The position numbers and the translations under genes are program-made. From contig JAHQIW010004709.1 of assembly GCA_019055375.1 (NCBI GenBank), positions 62,001 to 126,000 on the forward strand: a stretch of DNA of 64,000 nt, written 5' to 3'. The notes beneath the pieces are model-generated. The model did not search any database and was not told the origin of the DNA. It was given only the letters and a program-made list of their open reading frames with translations. Positions 21,410 through 33,029 of the stretch are shown in pieces. Origin of the DNA: Parelaphostrongylus tenuis. Taxonomy: Eukaryota > Nematoda > Chromadorea > Rhabditida > Metastrongylidae. The stretch's first letter is position 1. Every line of letters begins with the position of its first letter.

Positions 21410-22480
21410 AATCAATAATGAAGCGTCTTTTTTGACTGTTACAGCGCGATATGAAGTTATTTTCAAAATTGAGTACATCTTTGAAGTTGCTGGGATTTGT
21501 GTTTTCGAACGATTATTAGGAGATTCGCCCGAAGATTTTGTCCATTAAAAAATCCTTAGATGTTAAACAGATTATTGTTTTCACTGGTATAGCGCAACAA
21601 GCAAAGAATTTTGAAAACAAACTATAACATTGAGATTCCTGTGACTTGACCTATCGAATAACCTCTAAAATCGTAGAAAAAAGCGAAAAAACTCTTTGCT
21701 CACATGGTGCTCTAACAGGATGGAAGTGACGAAAATGAACTAAAATCATAAGCAGATCTCAGATTAATGCAGTTACGTAAGTATGATAAAACATAATTCT
21801 ATCGAAGACTTATTTATGACGGCAACGTAATCATATAAAAAATAACTCATGCTTGTCAGTGCCGTAAAGGTGTCAAACAGACACTCAAAAGAGCAGCGAA
21901 CTCTAAGAGGCCGCTCGTGACTACGAATGATCGCGATTAGAGCGCGATTGCGCAGCGCAAGGAACTCATAAGTGTTAGTGGAAATGTTTCTCTTGAACAT
22001 GCAAAAATACAGTCTTTACATTTTAGTTCTGCTTTCCTCATATCTTATTCGAGTCCTAGAAATAGCAGTTTGGAGTAAAAATCGGAAGCCAATGAACAGC
22101 GCTCAAGAACGAAGTGAATTCAGGAAGCCATGCCAGGTCATGAACGAAGAGGCATTCGTTGCAGCAGATACACACTAGGCCTGGCCTCTTTTCAACTGCG
22201 CTGGCTCGCGTCCATAAAAACTATTCACGCCGCCCCGATTGAGTTAAGTCTTAAAACTAAGTGCACTTCGAGTAAGCAGTAAGACTTAATTGCTCATATT
22301 TAACGTCTACTTTTTGGGTCCCATCTGCATTGCTTACTAACCTCTTCGGCAGCAGATCGATCTCATAACGCAATGAGGCTGCGAGCAATTTTCGTTATCT
22401 AATGATGGTTTTTTTTGCTGTGATGCTTTGTAATTTTTTTACATGGTCATATGCTCTTCACGCATATATAATTATTATGT
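21410..22480. other. No recognised gene
   Basis: An old repeat motif (CTGTTACAGCGCGATATGAAG) lies near 21438. The rest shows nothing I recognise. Confidence 0.4.
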
Positions 22481-22489
22481 ACGGTGAAA

Positions 22490-22750
22490 GAGTGCATACG
22501 GTGCAGTGGTTAGGGGAGCTCTGTGTCGCACACAAGGTTGATAATTGGAATCGCGCTCATGGCTCACCAAGCCAACCATCCATCCATTCGGTGTCGGTAA
22601 ATTGATACTGGATTGGTCGCAGAATTGTCTGGGAAAATGAGCAGCACCGATTCGATGCAGCGGAAGGCCGCCCACGAATCATCATAAAGGCCATATATGC
22701 ATTCAATCATCTCAGACGAAGTTATGAATTGAAGACAAATTCATGAATTC
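22490..22750 (+). repeat. SINE copy abutting an RTE fragment
   Basis: Plus-strand SINE with head CGGTGCAGTGGTTAGG (22499-22514), body CTCACCAAGCCAACCATCC and AGGCCATATATGCATTCAATC, running to ATTGAAGAC near 22733. The canonical tail is missing and RTE-derived sequence starts within tens of bases. Confidence 0.8.
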
Positions 22751-22759
22751 GTGAGACAA

Positions 22760-23323
22760 TCAAAGTGAGAGAGAGGTAGTTTGTGGTTGAAACCTTAATC
22801 TAAATCTTTTTCGGAGTCCTGTTTTTTCACATGGCTGTCTTTCGTCCAGTGTTCTGTCCGTATTATTTAGGATAACTTGAGTGAAAAGTTTATAGTCAGC
22901 GGGCAGCAAGTAGGTTGGGCGACAATTGCCTATCTTGTAAAGGTCTACCTTTTCAAACAACAAAGCGGTCTTTCTGGCTTTCCTTTGATTGGGAACCTTG
23001 CATTCTGAGAGAAAGCGAGTAAAGAGCCGAGTCAGGGTGTTGATGAGAGGTGGCGGCAGGTTCTTCAAGTGTTCTGATCTAATCCTGTCTGGTACCGGGT
23101 GTTGTTCGTTCTTTACCGACGTTATAGCATGTGAAATATCGGAAGGGAGGACCGGTGGAGCAACATATTCATCCTCTTTCAATGTATATGGCGGTGAGAG
23201 GACATGGCTAGCGAAGAGGTCCAAGTAGTACAGGTGGTTGAATTTCTCTATTGCCCTTCTGGAAGCTGTAAGTGTCCTGTTAGGGCATCGGAGTGCAGTC
23301 ATCTTGGCCTTTTGCAAATGCAC
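22760..23323 (-). pseudogene. RTE reverse transcriptase N-terminal part (copy B)
   Basis: A 187-codon open segment contains RPNRTLTASRRAIEKFNHLY, the linker DRIRSEHLKNLPPPLINTLT, FLSECKVPNQRKARKTALLF and ILNNTDRTLDERQPCEKTG. These align with the equivalent parts of the 47432-48379 RT. It stops before the palm motifs, so it cannot encode an active enzyme. Confidence 0.85.
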
Positions 23324-24373
23324 TTCCCAGCTTCTGCAGCTTCTGTCACAACTGCTGTTCGTCTCTCTTTGAAGTCTTCTTTCATCGCTTTTATGCAGCG
23401 TTTCGCAAGTTCGGGGGTAAGGTTTCGGTTGCTTGTAGCTCGTGCAATTCCACGCTGACTTATCAGCTCGGGTGCCTGCGGTGACAAGAGTCTTTTCGTG
23501 AGTTCAGGACTCTAGGCTTTCATGGCGCTAACGTGAAGATGTTCAAGAGGTTAGTCGTACTCTTCATCGATGTTGGCGTCAACGCTATCTTCCTTGGACC
23601 GACTAATGACTTGATCGCGTTTCAACTTATAGCAGTTTTGAAATTTTATTTTCAAAAGTAGCGGCTTTCTCCCTTTTCAGCAAAAAGCGGAACGCTGCTC
23701 CGAGAAGGCGGTGGTTTGGTTTCATGTAAAACTTAGAAGCAACAACGGCATATCTTAGGCAGAACTTTCAACTCACTGAGATGTGGTCTACTTCATTATG
23801 ATACTCTCCATTAGAAGAATTTCACGTTCACCGCGGAGAGTGAGGCTTCTGTAAATGTGAGTTGCCATGGATGATTTTAGTTGTCATGGCAAACTGAGAT
23901 AACCTCTCACCGTGTTCATCCCATAGTCCGTATGCCCCAATGTGACGTTCTTCTGACGTTCTCCAACTCCAATTTCAACTCAATCTCCAATTTCAGCTCA
24001 AAAATCTCAACAATGATGTTGCAGTGCATGGTATTCTCAAGAGAGCTTTTTCAGGTCCATATAGAACGCTTCGATTTCGTCTTCGTCGTAGCTTGATGTT
24101 GGTACGTTAGCAGCGAAGATGGTCAAAGTCGGCATTGATCCAAATCGTTTCAACTGCCACAGTCCGATACGGGTTGTTAGTTGCTCAAATAAACCGATCA
24201 TACGGTGAAATTCGATTCGACGAAGACGTTATCACCGCTGACACCTTTGATATCTCATATTCCAAGAAACAGTTCTACTCCGGTGCCAACACCGTTAAAA
24301 GGATAGCGTCCTCTTGTCTCAGCTAGGCCAATGACGTCATATCTCATCCTTTTTGCTTGAATATGTAAATCTT

Positions 24374-24583
24374 CTATGGCGGATTCGTGAACAAGTGTGC
24401 TGCATTGTAGGTGCAGATCGTCGTTTTAATCCGTTTCGATTTTGGCAGCCTTTTTTGACCGGAGATTTTAGCAGCCCTTCCTACTCGCCCTACCCAGCGC
24501 TGCTGTGCAAGGGGTTCCTTAGGTATCAAGGGAATGAGGCCCATATTATTGCTATTTCTAGAGTTTTGATACCCAATGTACAA
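24374..24583 (-). pseudogene. RTE N-terminal extension joined to endonuclease start (copy B)
   Basis: An open segment reads YIGYQNSRNSNNMGLIPL, then VGRVGRAAKISGQKRLPK and continues without a stop into TTICTYNAAHLF, the first strand of the APE endonuclease (TYN motif). In copy A the same extension is separated from the endonuclease by a frame change. This copy therefore suggests the ancestral protein was one continuous chain with a leader of about 100 residues. Confidence 0.7.
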
Positions 24584-25518
24584 CTTGCTAGGTTCTAAAC
24601 GTCGGGACTGAGTACTTATGAGTAACGTGCCAGTCTTTCTCGGAAAAACATGGGGAGCTTATTCGTTGGAGGCGACTCCTAACCTCCTTCTGCATAATTG
24701 TCAGCCGCTTAATCACAGGCTTTCGGAAGATTCGACCGGTAGAAATAGGTGTTGTGAAATCGGCGCTGCAGAAGTAGGAAGCTCCTTCCCTGAATCCACC
24801 TGCGTCTCTGAAAAACACAAGGTTGCTTTTAGTTAGCTCATAATTCCGCTATCCACCATCTGGGAACGCGTTGCGTGCCCTCAGGGCTAACCGGGTGGGA
24901 TCTCTCAAAAGGAGAGATTGTGGTGTCAAGCTCCATTTACAGTATATCCATAGGAACACTAAGACTAACCAGATCCAGCAACCACAACTGCTTCTCAAAT
25001 TGTCATACTCGGGAAATGAGTGATGTCCTGCCTGCTCGCGGAATTCAAAGGAAAGTCCGCCTTTAATTTCCAACATATTCTTAGGAACAGCGCCAGAAGT
25101 GGCTCACAGTCACTGCGTATGATATGGAGTCACAATGTTAGCAGAATTAGTTAAACGGGATTCCATCGGCAACAAGCGAATTGAAAGCAAGATATTCTCA
25201 TTCTTTTCACAATATACCAAAATCAGCTTACTTATCGACGTTATCTGGGCATTTACTTTATTCTTCATTCGTAGCTCTCTCTCGTAACTTTTGAACCCTT
25301 CAAGTACGATGAGAGTCATTTTGATATAAACACGCGAAGTCAAATCTCGCTCATGCACTGTAATGGCGGCTTCACGTCTCGTGGGAAGGCAGACAGAGAT
25401 GCAGACATGCTTGCACAGATATTGGAGGCGTTGCATCTCTTGGAAAAGTAGCATCTCATGGGAAAGCGACGGCCCGATATCGCATGCCTATCAACGCTAG
25501 TCTCAAAGTTTATACGAG

Positions 25519-25820
25519 AAGCGCGTGTGACGCAGTTATTTGAGATCATCTGCTAAGACACATGGTCGATCAATCGATGGTCGACGGTCGATGGTTCGAT
25601 CCTTTATTCAAGAATCGCCATGTCTTCCATTCCTTCGGATTAAGTGAACTGCTGGAAGACTTATCTGAAGGGAGATGGCTGCACTGATTCAACAAATCGT
25701 TTAACCACCGCGAGTCATTACATAAACCAAATATGCATTCAAGACCTCATACGAAGTAAAAATTTGGGACGAATGCACGGCGCATCCTCCAAAAATTGAC
25801 TGACTTCGGGAGCTTTTTTG
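25519..25820 (+). repeat. SINE copy, long-insert subtype
   Basis: Related to the main SINE (body: CCTTCGGATTAAGTGAACTG, CGCGAGTCATTACATAAACC, GGCGCATCCTCC), but the head has about 25 extra bases between the A box (GTGACGCAGTTATTTGAG) and B box (ATGGTTCGATCC). The extra segment is built of TCGATCAATCGA / GGTCGACGGTCGA. Confidence 0.7.
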
Positions 25821-27099
25821 GTTCAATATCGTTCGATCATCGCGTTTGTCAAGAAAACTATGCTATCATCACTTCCCCATGGATATTACGACAATTTACT
25901 GCCTATCGTTTCAATCAGTTATACAACCTCTCTACACTCTTCTAGATCACTGACGTATCGCTGGTGAAGAAGTCGTGTACTGAACTCATTTTAACCCCTC
26001 TACCACTGTCCAACGAGATCATCTAATTAAATAAGAATACCATAGCATCAGGTTGGATTCTGACATCTATGACATTGCGAGAAAGCAATACATACATTCA
26101 TTTGCACGAAAAGAAACCGATTACGTTTCTGAAAATAGTGATGTCATACAATTCGATTCAGTGTACTATCACCTGCTCACATTTCATTGATTCATTATTT
26201 GAATTCCTTCTGATATATCCGGTATCTGCGAAAATATTTCGAGTTTTGGTTTTTTTCCCCCACGCGGCACGGGATGGAAAAAACGATTCTCTTACTGGAC
26301 AAGAACTTCTTGGAAGAGTGTTAGCAATCATTCGAGAATTTAAATCCCTAGCTGATGCTGCATTTTCAAAAACACCCTCTTATAGCGCTGCAAAATTCAA
26401 ACTAAGATTAAGTTTCAGATCGGTAGCGCAACTGTACTATTAGCTCGCTGGAAACACAAAAAGCATGCTATCGTGCAAAGGAAATCTTGTAATATTAGAG
26501 CCATACATATTGTCTGGAGTTTCTTTCAATACGCCAAAATGTTCCTAGTCGAATGACAAAAATTGTACGTTACATGTGACACACCGGCGTATTTTTATCG
26601 ATCTATTTCGACCCGCCGGACTGAATCACCAGCGACCACACCCCGACCGTAGATTAACCCATAAGTGAATGCACCGAAGAAGTGAAACTTGATCTCATTT
26701 ACCTTGTTACACTAAAGTGAAGCAGTCTTTCTAGAAATTAAGCACAATGTTGGTATCGTGATAACTTACGTTATTGAACAATTAGTATTAATCTAGGAAG
26801 AGCTGTGTTTTGCGAGAAATATGCGCTTGTGAAATACAAATATTTTTCTATCGCTGGACCACTGTTGAAAGACTTTTTCAAAGAACGGCCACATACCGCG
26901 CTAGCCAGAGATCTGAGTTTTTGAATGATTACCAATGACAAAATGTGGCAATAACAACAAACAATCAAGCACAGTATCATACTGTAGCCTCGGCCGTGTA
27001 GTGTTAACACGCACACCGGTACAGATATAATATGAAGGATAATGAACATAATGTAAAGAGCAATAAATAATGAGTAGTAGGAAATACAACGCCGACGGC

Positions 27100-27250
27100 A
27101 TGTGGCGGAGTGACTAGAGGTGCCCTGACTCGCACACAAGGTGAACGGCTTGGCCTCGCGCTTATGGCTTACCAAGCCATTTATCCCGCCAGCGTCGGCA
27201 ACTTAATAACGGGGCTGGTCGCAGACAAACTCAAGAAGTATTATTCGCCA
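27100..27250 (+). repeat. SINE copy, 3'-truncated
   Basis: Head GGCATGTGGCGGAGTGACTAG and body TTATGGCTTACCAAGCCATTTATCC are present up to GGGGCTGGTCGCAGAC. The 3' half is absent. Confidence 0.65.
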
Positions 27251-27259
27251 ACTTGCTGT

Positions 27260-30200
27260 GGGAAGCATTAAAGGATGAGTTTTAGTTAGATTTTTATGCA
27301 TTTATAGGTGTATTCAAAGCATTTCTCATTCAGAAAGCACCCGTAATCATAAAGGCGATCACCACGGAGCTGAAATGTGCTGTGTTTGCGTCATGTCGAA
27401 AACGAAGTAAAAGATCGCTTGAGCAAGGTTTGATATTTTATGGACGACAAGAAAATTACGTCATACATGTTACATAAATGCTCGCTTCATTTCTCAGTGT
27501 TTTTTTTATGAATAGAGACTAGACGAGATCGTTGAGAACAAAATCTTCTAACGCTTCTAAACCCGTTGAGTCTCACGTTTAGTTTTCAAACAGCAAACGG
27601 TGCGAACAAGCGGTGGGCTTAGCGTGCTACATTGTAGTCAAGATATCTTTATATCCGAGTCTGGTTTGCAGTTTTTCAGGTTTGCATCTCGCGATGTGCC
27701 AGTAAGAAGCGATTATACAGATAACTGAAAAATCTACTTTGTTTGCGTTAGAGTGATCTGCTGCAAAAGTCTCTGGCAGCATATATTTCAACAAATTACT
27801 TCATATCCCATTTTATACAGGTCGCTATCATTTTATTCGTTTTGAGGATCTCATTGCCTCTAGCATTTAATTCGTTTTCCATATAATAGTGAATCTTGAG
27901 TATATCGGCTCCTCACAAGCAAACGTGATGAACTGCTTGTTTGGAATTCTGTGATTTGGTACACTTTAGTTTCCTGTAAGTTTGTCGCTGCCTGCAAAAC
28001 GAATGTGCAGCTGCAAACGTCCATTGTGTTTACGTTTGTCACATTTTATACTCCGAACTTTTTCCCATGTGGTGTAAGCAAGAAAATCTTTGTGCTGAAT
28101 TTATTTTAGGCCATCATCTTGCCTACCCTCTTTTGTAAGCATGCCACCCTTGGTGTGCTACAATCTAACTCTTTATGTGAGCAGATTTTCTATGTAACCC
28201 TAAGCTTACTGTAGCGCTTTATCTCACAAACTCTGTTTTTGTGGTTCAAATATAAGCTTTCTTTAGACAGAAAGGGTTGTTGCCAGTTGACAGTCAGCAG
28301 TTACCATCAGTTAGCAGTGAGCGGTTGGCCGTTAGTTCTACTGTAACCCTACCATATTCAATCCCTCATCCGATTACTCTACTTCCAGTTTATCCACAGT
28401 AAACTGGTTTAATCTTACTGTGTTCCCCACCTACGGTATCAGGTTAGTGTCAATTGCAATTATCTCAACAGAGTGCAGAATCGATTCCAAACACGCTCAT
28501 GATCATCTACCGCTCCCCATAAGCAGTAATACTAATTATTTTCACACAACTCGAGTTAAGTTTTCCCATCGATCGTGATTAGTACAAGAATCTCAGCAAG
28601 TTTCTCCCAGACAGTTTTCGAATTACTTTCTTGTCTTTGCTGAAATATCTGAAATAGCCACTTGTAAAAAAAGTGCACCTCTTTCACATAGGTACTAGCA
28701 TTTTCTCGTTATAATTTTCAGTGTTTTCATCGTGCTCCGTCTCTCTGCCAGCATTAAGACTGTATTCTTCGAGGTATACATAATTCTCGATATCAGTGGA
28801 TAACATGAGAGAGTGGAAAGGCTTCACTCTAAGAAAACCAGGACTTTAGCGTTAACAGTTCCCTATTAACTCACAATTCCACGAACCCGCTATTCCGTAT
28901 GCATTTTTAACGGAGTCCTTAGAAGCCTTCTTCTACAAAATTAGGGTTGTCAAGGACCCTATAAAGCATTTGAATTTTGGTTATGCTCATCATTTTCCAT
29001 ATCAGTCATATCAAGTGGATTTCACTGATTCTGCAATTTAACTCTTTCAGCCAAATAGAAAAAGAGCACGGAAAAGAACACTCAAATCGAATGGCTTCTT
29101 CATTATAACATGCACACTGTAGGATGGCACAGACTGTATCACATCAACAGTGGCAACTGCCGAAAATTAATGCAGAATTACAATCAGGCTACACATTCCT
29201 CTGAAAAATATTAACGCCTCAGAAGTTAAAGTCGTTATTGAAAAGCTCATAAAGCCGAAATAAAGTAAAGTAACATTAATGCGAAAACACATTGCAGTAG
29301 ACTGTTTCAATATAGAAAAGAGCAAGTATTAGTTACATCTCAAAAGAACTGAAAATCGGACATTTGTGAAAACAAGGAAGAGATTGCCGCAGCACTGCTT
29401 GTTTCATCCAAAAAAAAATACATTGTGTGATTACAAAACTAGCAGCATTTACATGAAGTGAAAACAACGATACAAAAGCTCTACATTAGGACAAGCACAG
29501 CAAAGCACCAATCAAGCACTGACATCAACTACTTAGTTAGAGTAATACTTTACCGGGATGTCCGACTGATTAACAGGGTGGAGAAAAAGTTTTGAGAAAA
29601 TGCATGTAACTTTTTTGGGTGTCGGCCATTTTTTGTGTTTTCAGGCTTATTTGAAAGCCAGCTTTTCTTCGCGCTGATCAGTATATAATTTATCTACTTG
29701 TTTCGAGATGGAGTTAACAAGCGAGCAAATTATGCTATTGATGACAAATGAATGCCTGTTGGTTTCAAATTCAACGGTGGCAAGTGAACGCACCCATCTG
29801 GCTTGAGGCGAAGACAGTTGGTAAAGGTATAGTGTGAGTACTTTGACTATTACTTTTTTTTGTTCAGGTGTAATAGGTGCATAAATAAATGTTTTACAAG
29901 CATTTTCTCAGAACTTTTTCCTCGACCTATTAGTAGATTACACGTAAAAATGGAGCCAGATTATCTTGGAAAATATGAAAATTTTGATGCTTATTAGTTT
30001 TAGCATAACATTTCCCTAAGCTTGCTTTTCTACCACGTAGTCCTGCATGTCATACCTCTTTTACTACCACGATAGCGATGGTAAGCACTTATGACAATGC
30101 GTGGAAGTGTGGGCTTAGCGGACAGGAAATCAAGAACAATCGTGAGCGTGTCAAGTTGATACTTATTCACTATAGAAATCTATCTAACTTAGTCCGAGAA

Positions 30201-30395
30201 GAGCTGTCTATTGCATATCACAATTTGTGGAAAAATAATCATTACAGTTACTCCACGTATCACAAATGTTCGCTGTAGAAAGGCTAAGCGCTCACCAGAG
30301 TGTGAGTTCATGGTCTTTTCGCTAATGGAAAGTAAGATATAGACTATTGCTGTACGTGTGGCTATTTAGGCAAGCCAACAATTTTCAAACGAATC
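27260..30395. other. No recognised feature
   Basis: About 3.1 kb, AT-rich, without recognised genes or named repeats, apart from a short impure CAGTTA/CAGTCA run at about 28285-28340. Confidence 0.45.
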
Positions 30396-30492
30396 TCTTG
30401 GTATAATTTTAGACCACACTCAAATTTCAATATATCTCACAACTGTTATTTGAGCCAACATGTCATGTGATCTATTAATGGGCTCTTGTACA

Positions 30493-30536
30493 GCCCGATA
30501 CACGTGCTTCGACATTGACAGTCTCGTCAGTTGGAC
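30493..30536 (-). ncRNA. Hammerhead ribozyme-like core, flipped stem II pairs
   Basis: Minus strand: GTCCAA, CTGACGA, stem II GAC...GTC, GAAG (last base changed from A), CACGTGTA and TCGGGC. Stem II pairs as GAC/GUC, the reverse of GUC/GAC in the 20.5-21.4 kb array, so both strands of the helix have changed together. Confidence 0.7.
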
Positions 30537-30761
30537 AGAACCCTTGACCTTTTAGTCAATCTTTTCACGATACTTTATTCCCCACACCAAGCGTAGGCGA
30601 CAACGAATAACTAACATGAGTTATAATGGAATTTGAGCATGGTCTTCAGAAAACCTTCGGAACGAACGGTATAATATATTTCACAATACCAATCAAGAAC
30701 AACTGAGTGTAGAACACTGCCGAAATCCACCTCGAAAGGATTCACTAAAAGGCGAAGTTCT

Positions 30762-30805
30762 GTCCGACTGACGAGACTCTCAAGGACGAAACAAGAGTAT
30801 CGGGC
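30762..30805 (+). ncRNA. Hammerhead ribozyme-like core, all invariant boxes present
   Basis: Stem I GTCCGA (30762-30767) pairs with TCGGGC (30800-30805), six pairs including one wobble. CTGACGA (30768-30774) and GAAA (30788-30791) are intact, with predicted cleavage after A30799. Stem II (GACTCT...AGGAC) has one A-A mismatch, and stem III is ACAAGAGT rather than the palindrome, so efficiency is doubtful. Confidence 0.7.
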
Positions 30806-30899
30806 TGTACAAGAGCCCATCAACACACCACATGACATGTTGCCTCAAATAAGAGTAACGACTTATGCATAGAGGGATCAACCTATGAGATATGAATAA

Positions 30900-31870
30900 A
30901 ATAAAAACACGAAAGAAAGATATCGATCACTTTCGCATGCACTTTGGCAGATTAATATTACTGTGTTTGGTGCTCAATGCCAACACTCAGGTATCGCTAA
31001 ACAAACTCTGCCAAAAAATAGCAATCGTCGTGTATGTGTTCGCATAATGTCTCTATCCTCTTTTGAAAATTTACCTTCCCAAAAGAACCCGACTACGGTG
31101 ATAATGTTTAGTATTCAATCAAATAAAGTGCGAATTATTTTGATGCAAAGCAAAATAGTTAGCATTTATTGCAAAGAACTTCACGAAAAAAAAATTTTTC
31201 TAAACCTATAAGAGAACCAGCAGTCTTCCATGTTTATAGAATTTCATGGACTGAAATCATCTGAGACTCTGTTGGCAGCCGTTATCTGACGCATAGAAGT
31301 AACTTTTAGTTCAGAAGAAAGACAACGCGGTGTGAGGGTTTGTTCCAATGGTGGAGTAGAATGAGTAAGCAATGGTTTCATTAAGCTAAAATACGGAAGA
31401 ATAACGACGTCAAAAGAGAACACTTGGGCAGAGAAGAGATATCTATTTTTGAAACAAATCCTTATAAAAAGGCATTATAGGCATCACACTTCAAGTGTCA
31501 TAGTTTCACAAGGCTTGTGCGCCTTAGCATAACGCGCTAACTGTATTGTATAGACTATATTCGCATGAAACCCCTCAGAACACTTTCTACACACCCGTTT
31601 TCTTTCTCACGATTTTTAGGGCTTCATTACTTATAACACAGTAATCAATGCAAGAACAAAAATTGAAGAAGATCACGACGAAGGCAGGACCAGAGAACTT
31701 GAACACTATCTGGATATATTTTTTTCTTACGTGCAAAAATCGATCATATCCAGAAAATCTTAATTGTGGTGAGCTGGATGGACGAAAAGAAGGTGCCAAC
31801 AGCTCAACGAATACACCTGCTCTCTCCTCCAACCTCGGGATGATGGCTCTTCTACTGACTGATCGTGATA
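30900..31870. other. No recognised feature
   Basis: AT-rich sequence with nothing identifiable. Confidence 0.4.
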
Positions 31871-31876
31871 GAAAAA

Positions 31877-32178
31877 GAACGCATGCGGCGCAGTGGTAAG
31901 TGATGCTGTCCGTCGCACATAAGGTTCATGGTTCGATCACGCTCTCATGGCTCACCAAGCCATCCATCCCTCTGCGTTTGGTAAATTGGTACCGCACGGA
32001 TGAAGGCTTGTCTGCGAGGATAGGCAGCTGGAACTCGACATAACGGAGGCCACCATGGGCTACTGTAAGCTCCTGATATGCATTCAATCACCACGAACTA
32101 TTCAAAAAATTGAAATTTAATGTATGGCGCATCCTTCAGGGAGTTATCAACACAGAGAGCTTTGTCCATTATCCTTCT
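31877..32178 (+). repeat. Full-length SINE copy
   Basis: Head GCATGCGGCGCAGTGGTAAG (31881-31900), B box TGGTTCGATCACG and body CTCACCAAGCCATCCATCCC are present. The 3' end is GGCGCATCCTTCAGG, then AGAGCTTTGTCCATTATCC. Confidence 0.85.
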
Positions 32179-32239
32179 CACCGAGAAAAACGTTTGTCAA
32201 TCCCATACACTTTGTTAAGAAGCATGTAACAGTCTGATC

Positions 32240-32400
32240 AGAGTCACTTTGCGGATTGCACTACATCACCAGTTCGATCCCCACCTAGACAATCCAAGCC
32301 TTTCGTACCTCAAGGTAATATACTGGTGCCAAACTTGCCTGGTGAATTCCGCTCAATCCAAAAAGCTAGTACTATCTACAGTGCAGGTTTGAGGATATTC
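32240..32400 (+). repeat. Degenerate SINE fragment
   Basis: B-box-like CCAGTTCGATCCCC and body-like CAATCCAAGCCTTTCGTACC and CTGGTGCCAAACTTGCCTGG resemble the SINE middle. The ends are unrecognisable. Confidence 0.4.
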
Positions 32401-32656
32401 CGACACCGCTATACTGAGGAATAATAAACTTGACCAACACTCGATGACGTCTCAAAAAGGAACAAACGCGTTTAAACGTATCTGAATGGAGTCGAATCAT
32501 GAAGAAAAAATGTGCTTTTAAAATGGCATTAGCACTGTTTTATAGTTCCGTCGAACTCTTGTTCTCAAATACTGTAGCTAAAAAAAACTTTGTTGTCGCG
32601 AGTGTGTTTAGTAGGAGGACGTTTCCATTGCATTGACAAAAAGGACGACAAAGCCT

Positions 32657-32822
32657 TCGGAGTTGAACAATTCCTGGGGATGCGCCATGATTCGTACTCA
32701 TCAAGCGTCGTTTGAAGTGAATGAATGCATTTCTAGCCAACACAGTGACTGCGATAGCCCATCGATGAATTCAGTCAATTTTATCCTAGCAGACAAGTCT
32801 CGCCTCACTCTGTATCGGCAAC
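32657..32822 (-). repeat. SINE 3' body fragment
   Basis: Minus strand: GACTTGTCTGCTAGGATAAAA, GAATGCATTCATTCAC, GGCGCATCCCCAGG. The head is missing (5'-truncated). Confidence 0.5.
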
Positions 32823-33029
32823 ACGCGTTCTATTTAGAGCAGTAACTCCCGCTGATACAACTTTTGTCAGAAACTTTACTTCCCAACAAATTATCTTATG
32901 CTTCCGGATAAAATCACCTATAACAAGCCATTTTGACTTCCCAAACTCTTCTATAATATAAGTTCCGGCAGGTGTAAAATAGGTACATAATGCATATCCG
33001 TCAATTAATTTCCCTGAGAACATCCTTTA

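Larger units (their letters stand above)
22756..24935 (-). mobile_element. RTE-clade retrotransposon, 3'-truncated copy B
   Basis: Minus-strand copy of the same lineage as 46.8-50.2 kb. It runs from the 5' leader (hairpin TCTCTC...GAGAGA near 24915) through the N-terminal extension, the endonuclease and about the first third of the reverse transcriptase. It ends in the RT domain near CEKTGLRKRF. The catalytic motifs, thumb and 3' end are missing, so truncation is at the 3' side. This is unusual for a LINE, where the 5' side is normally lost. Frames are broken in many places. Confidence 0.85.
30406..30860. repeat. Inverted pair of hammerhead-family repeats
   Basis: The left arm (30406-30545) is on the minus strand and the right arm (about 30625-30860) on the plus strand, around a short unrelated centre. 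Both contain the family blocks: GTGGTCT/GAGCATGGTCTT, the ATTTGAGCC...CTCAAAT hairpin, TCGGGCTGTACAAGAGCC and CATGACATGTTG. Each arm has a hammerhead-like core facing outward. Confidence 0.75.

Noticed and set aside
25110..25454. 114-codon minus-strand open frame
   Set aside because: No motif, no splice signals and no homology I recognise; probably chance.
26069..26443. 124-codon open frame
   Set aside because: The distal half overlaps an old dispersed repeat (shared text GTGTTAGCAATCATTCG with 5830-5860). No domain was recognised.
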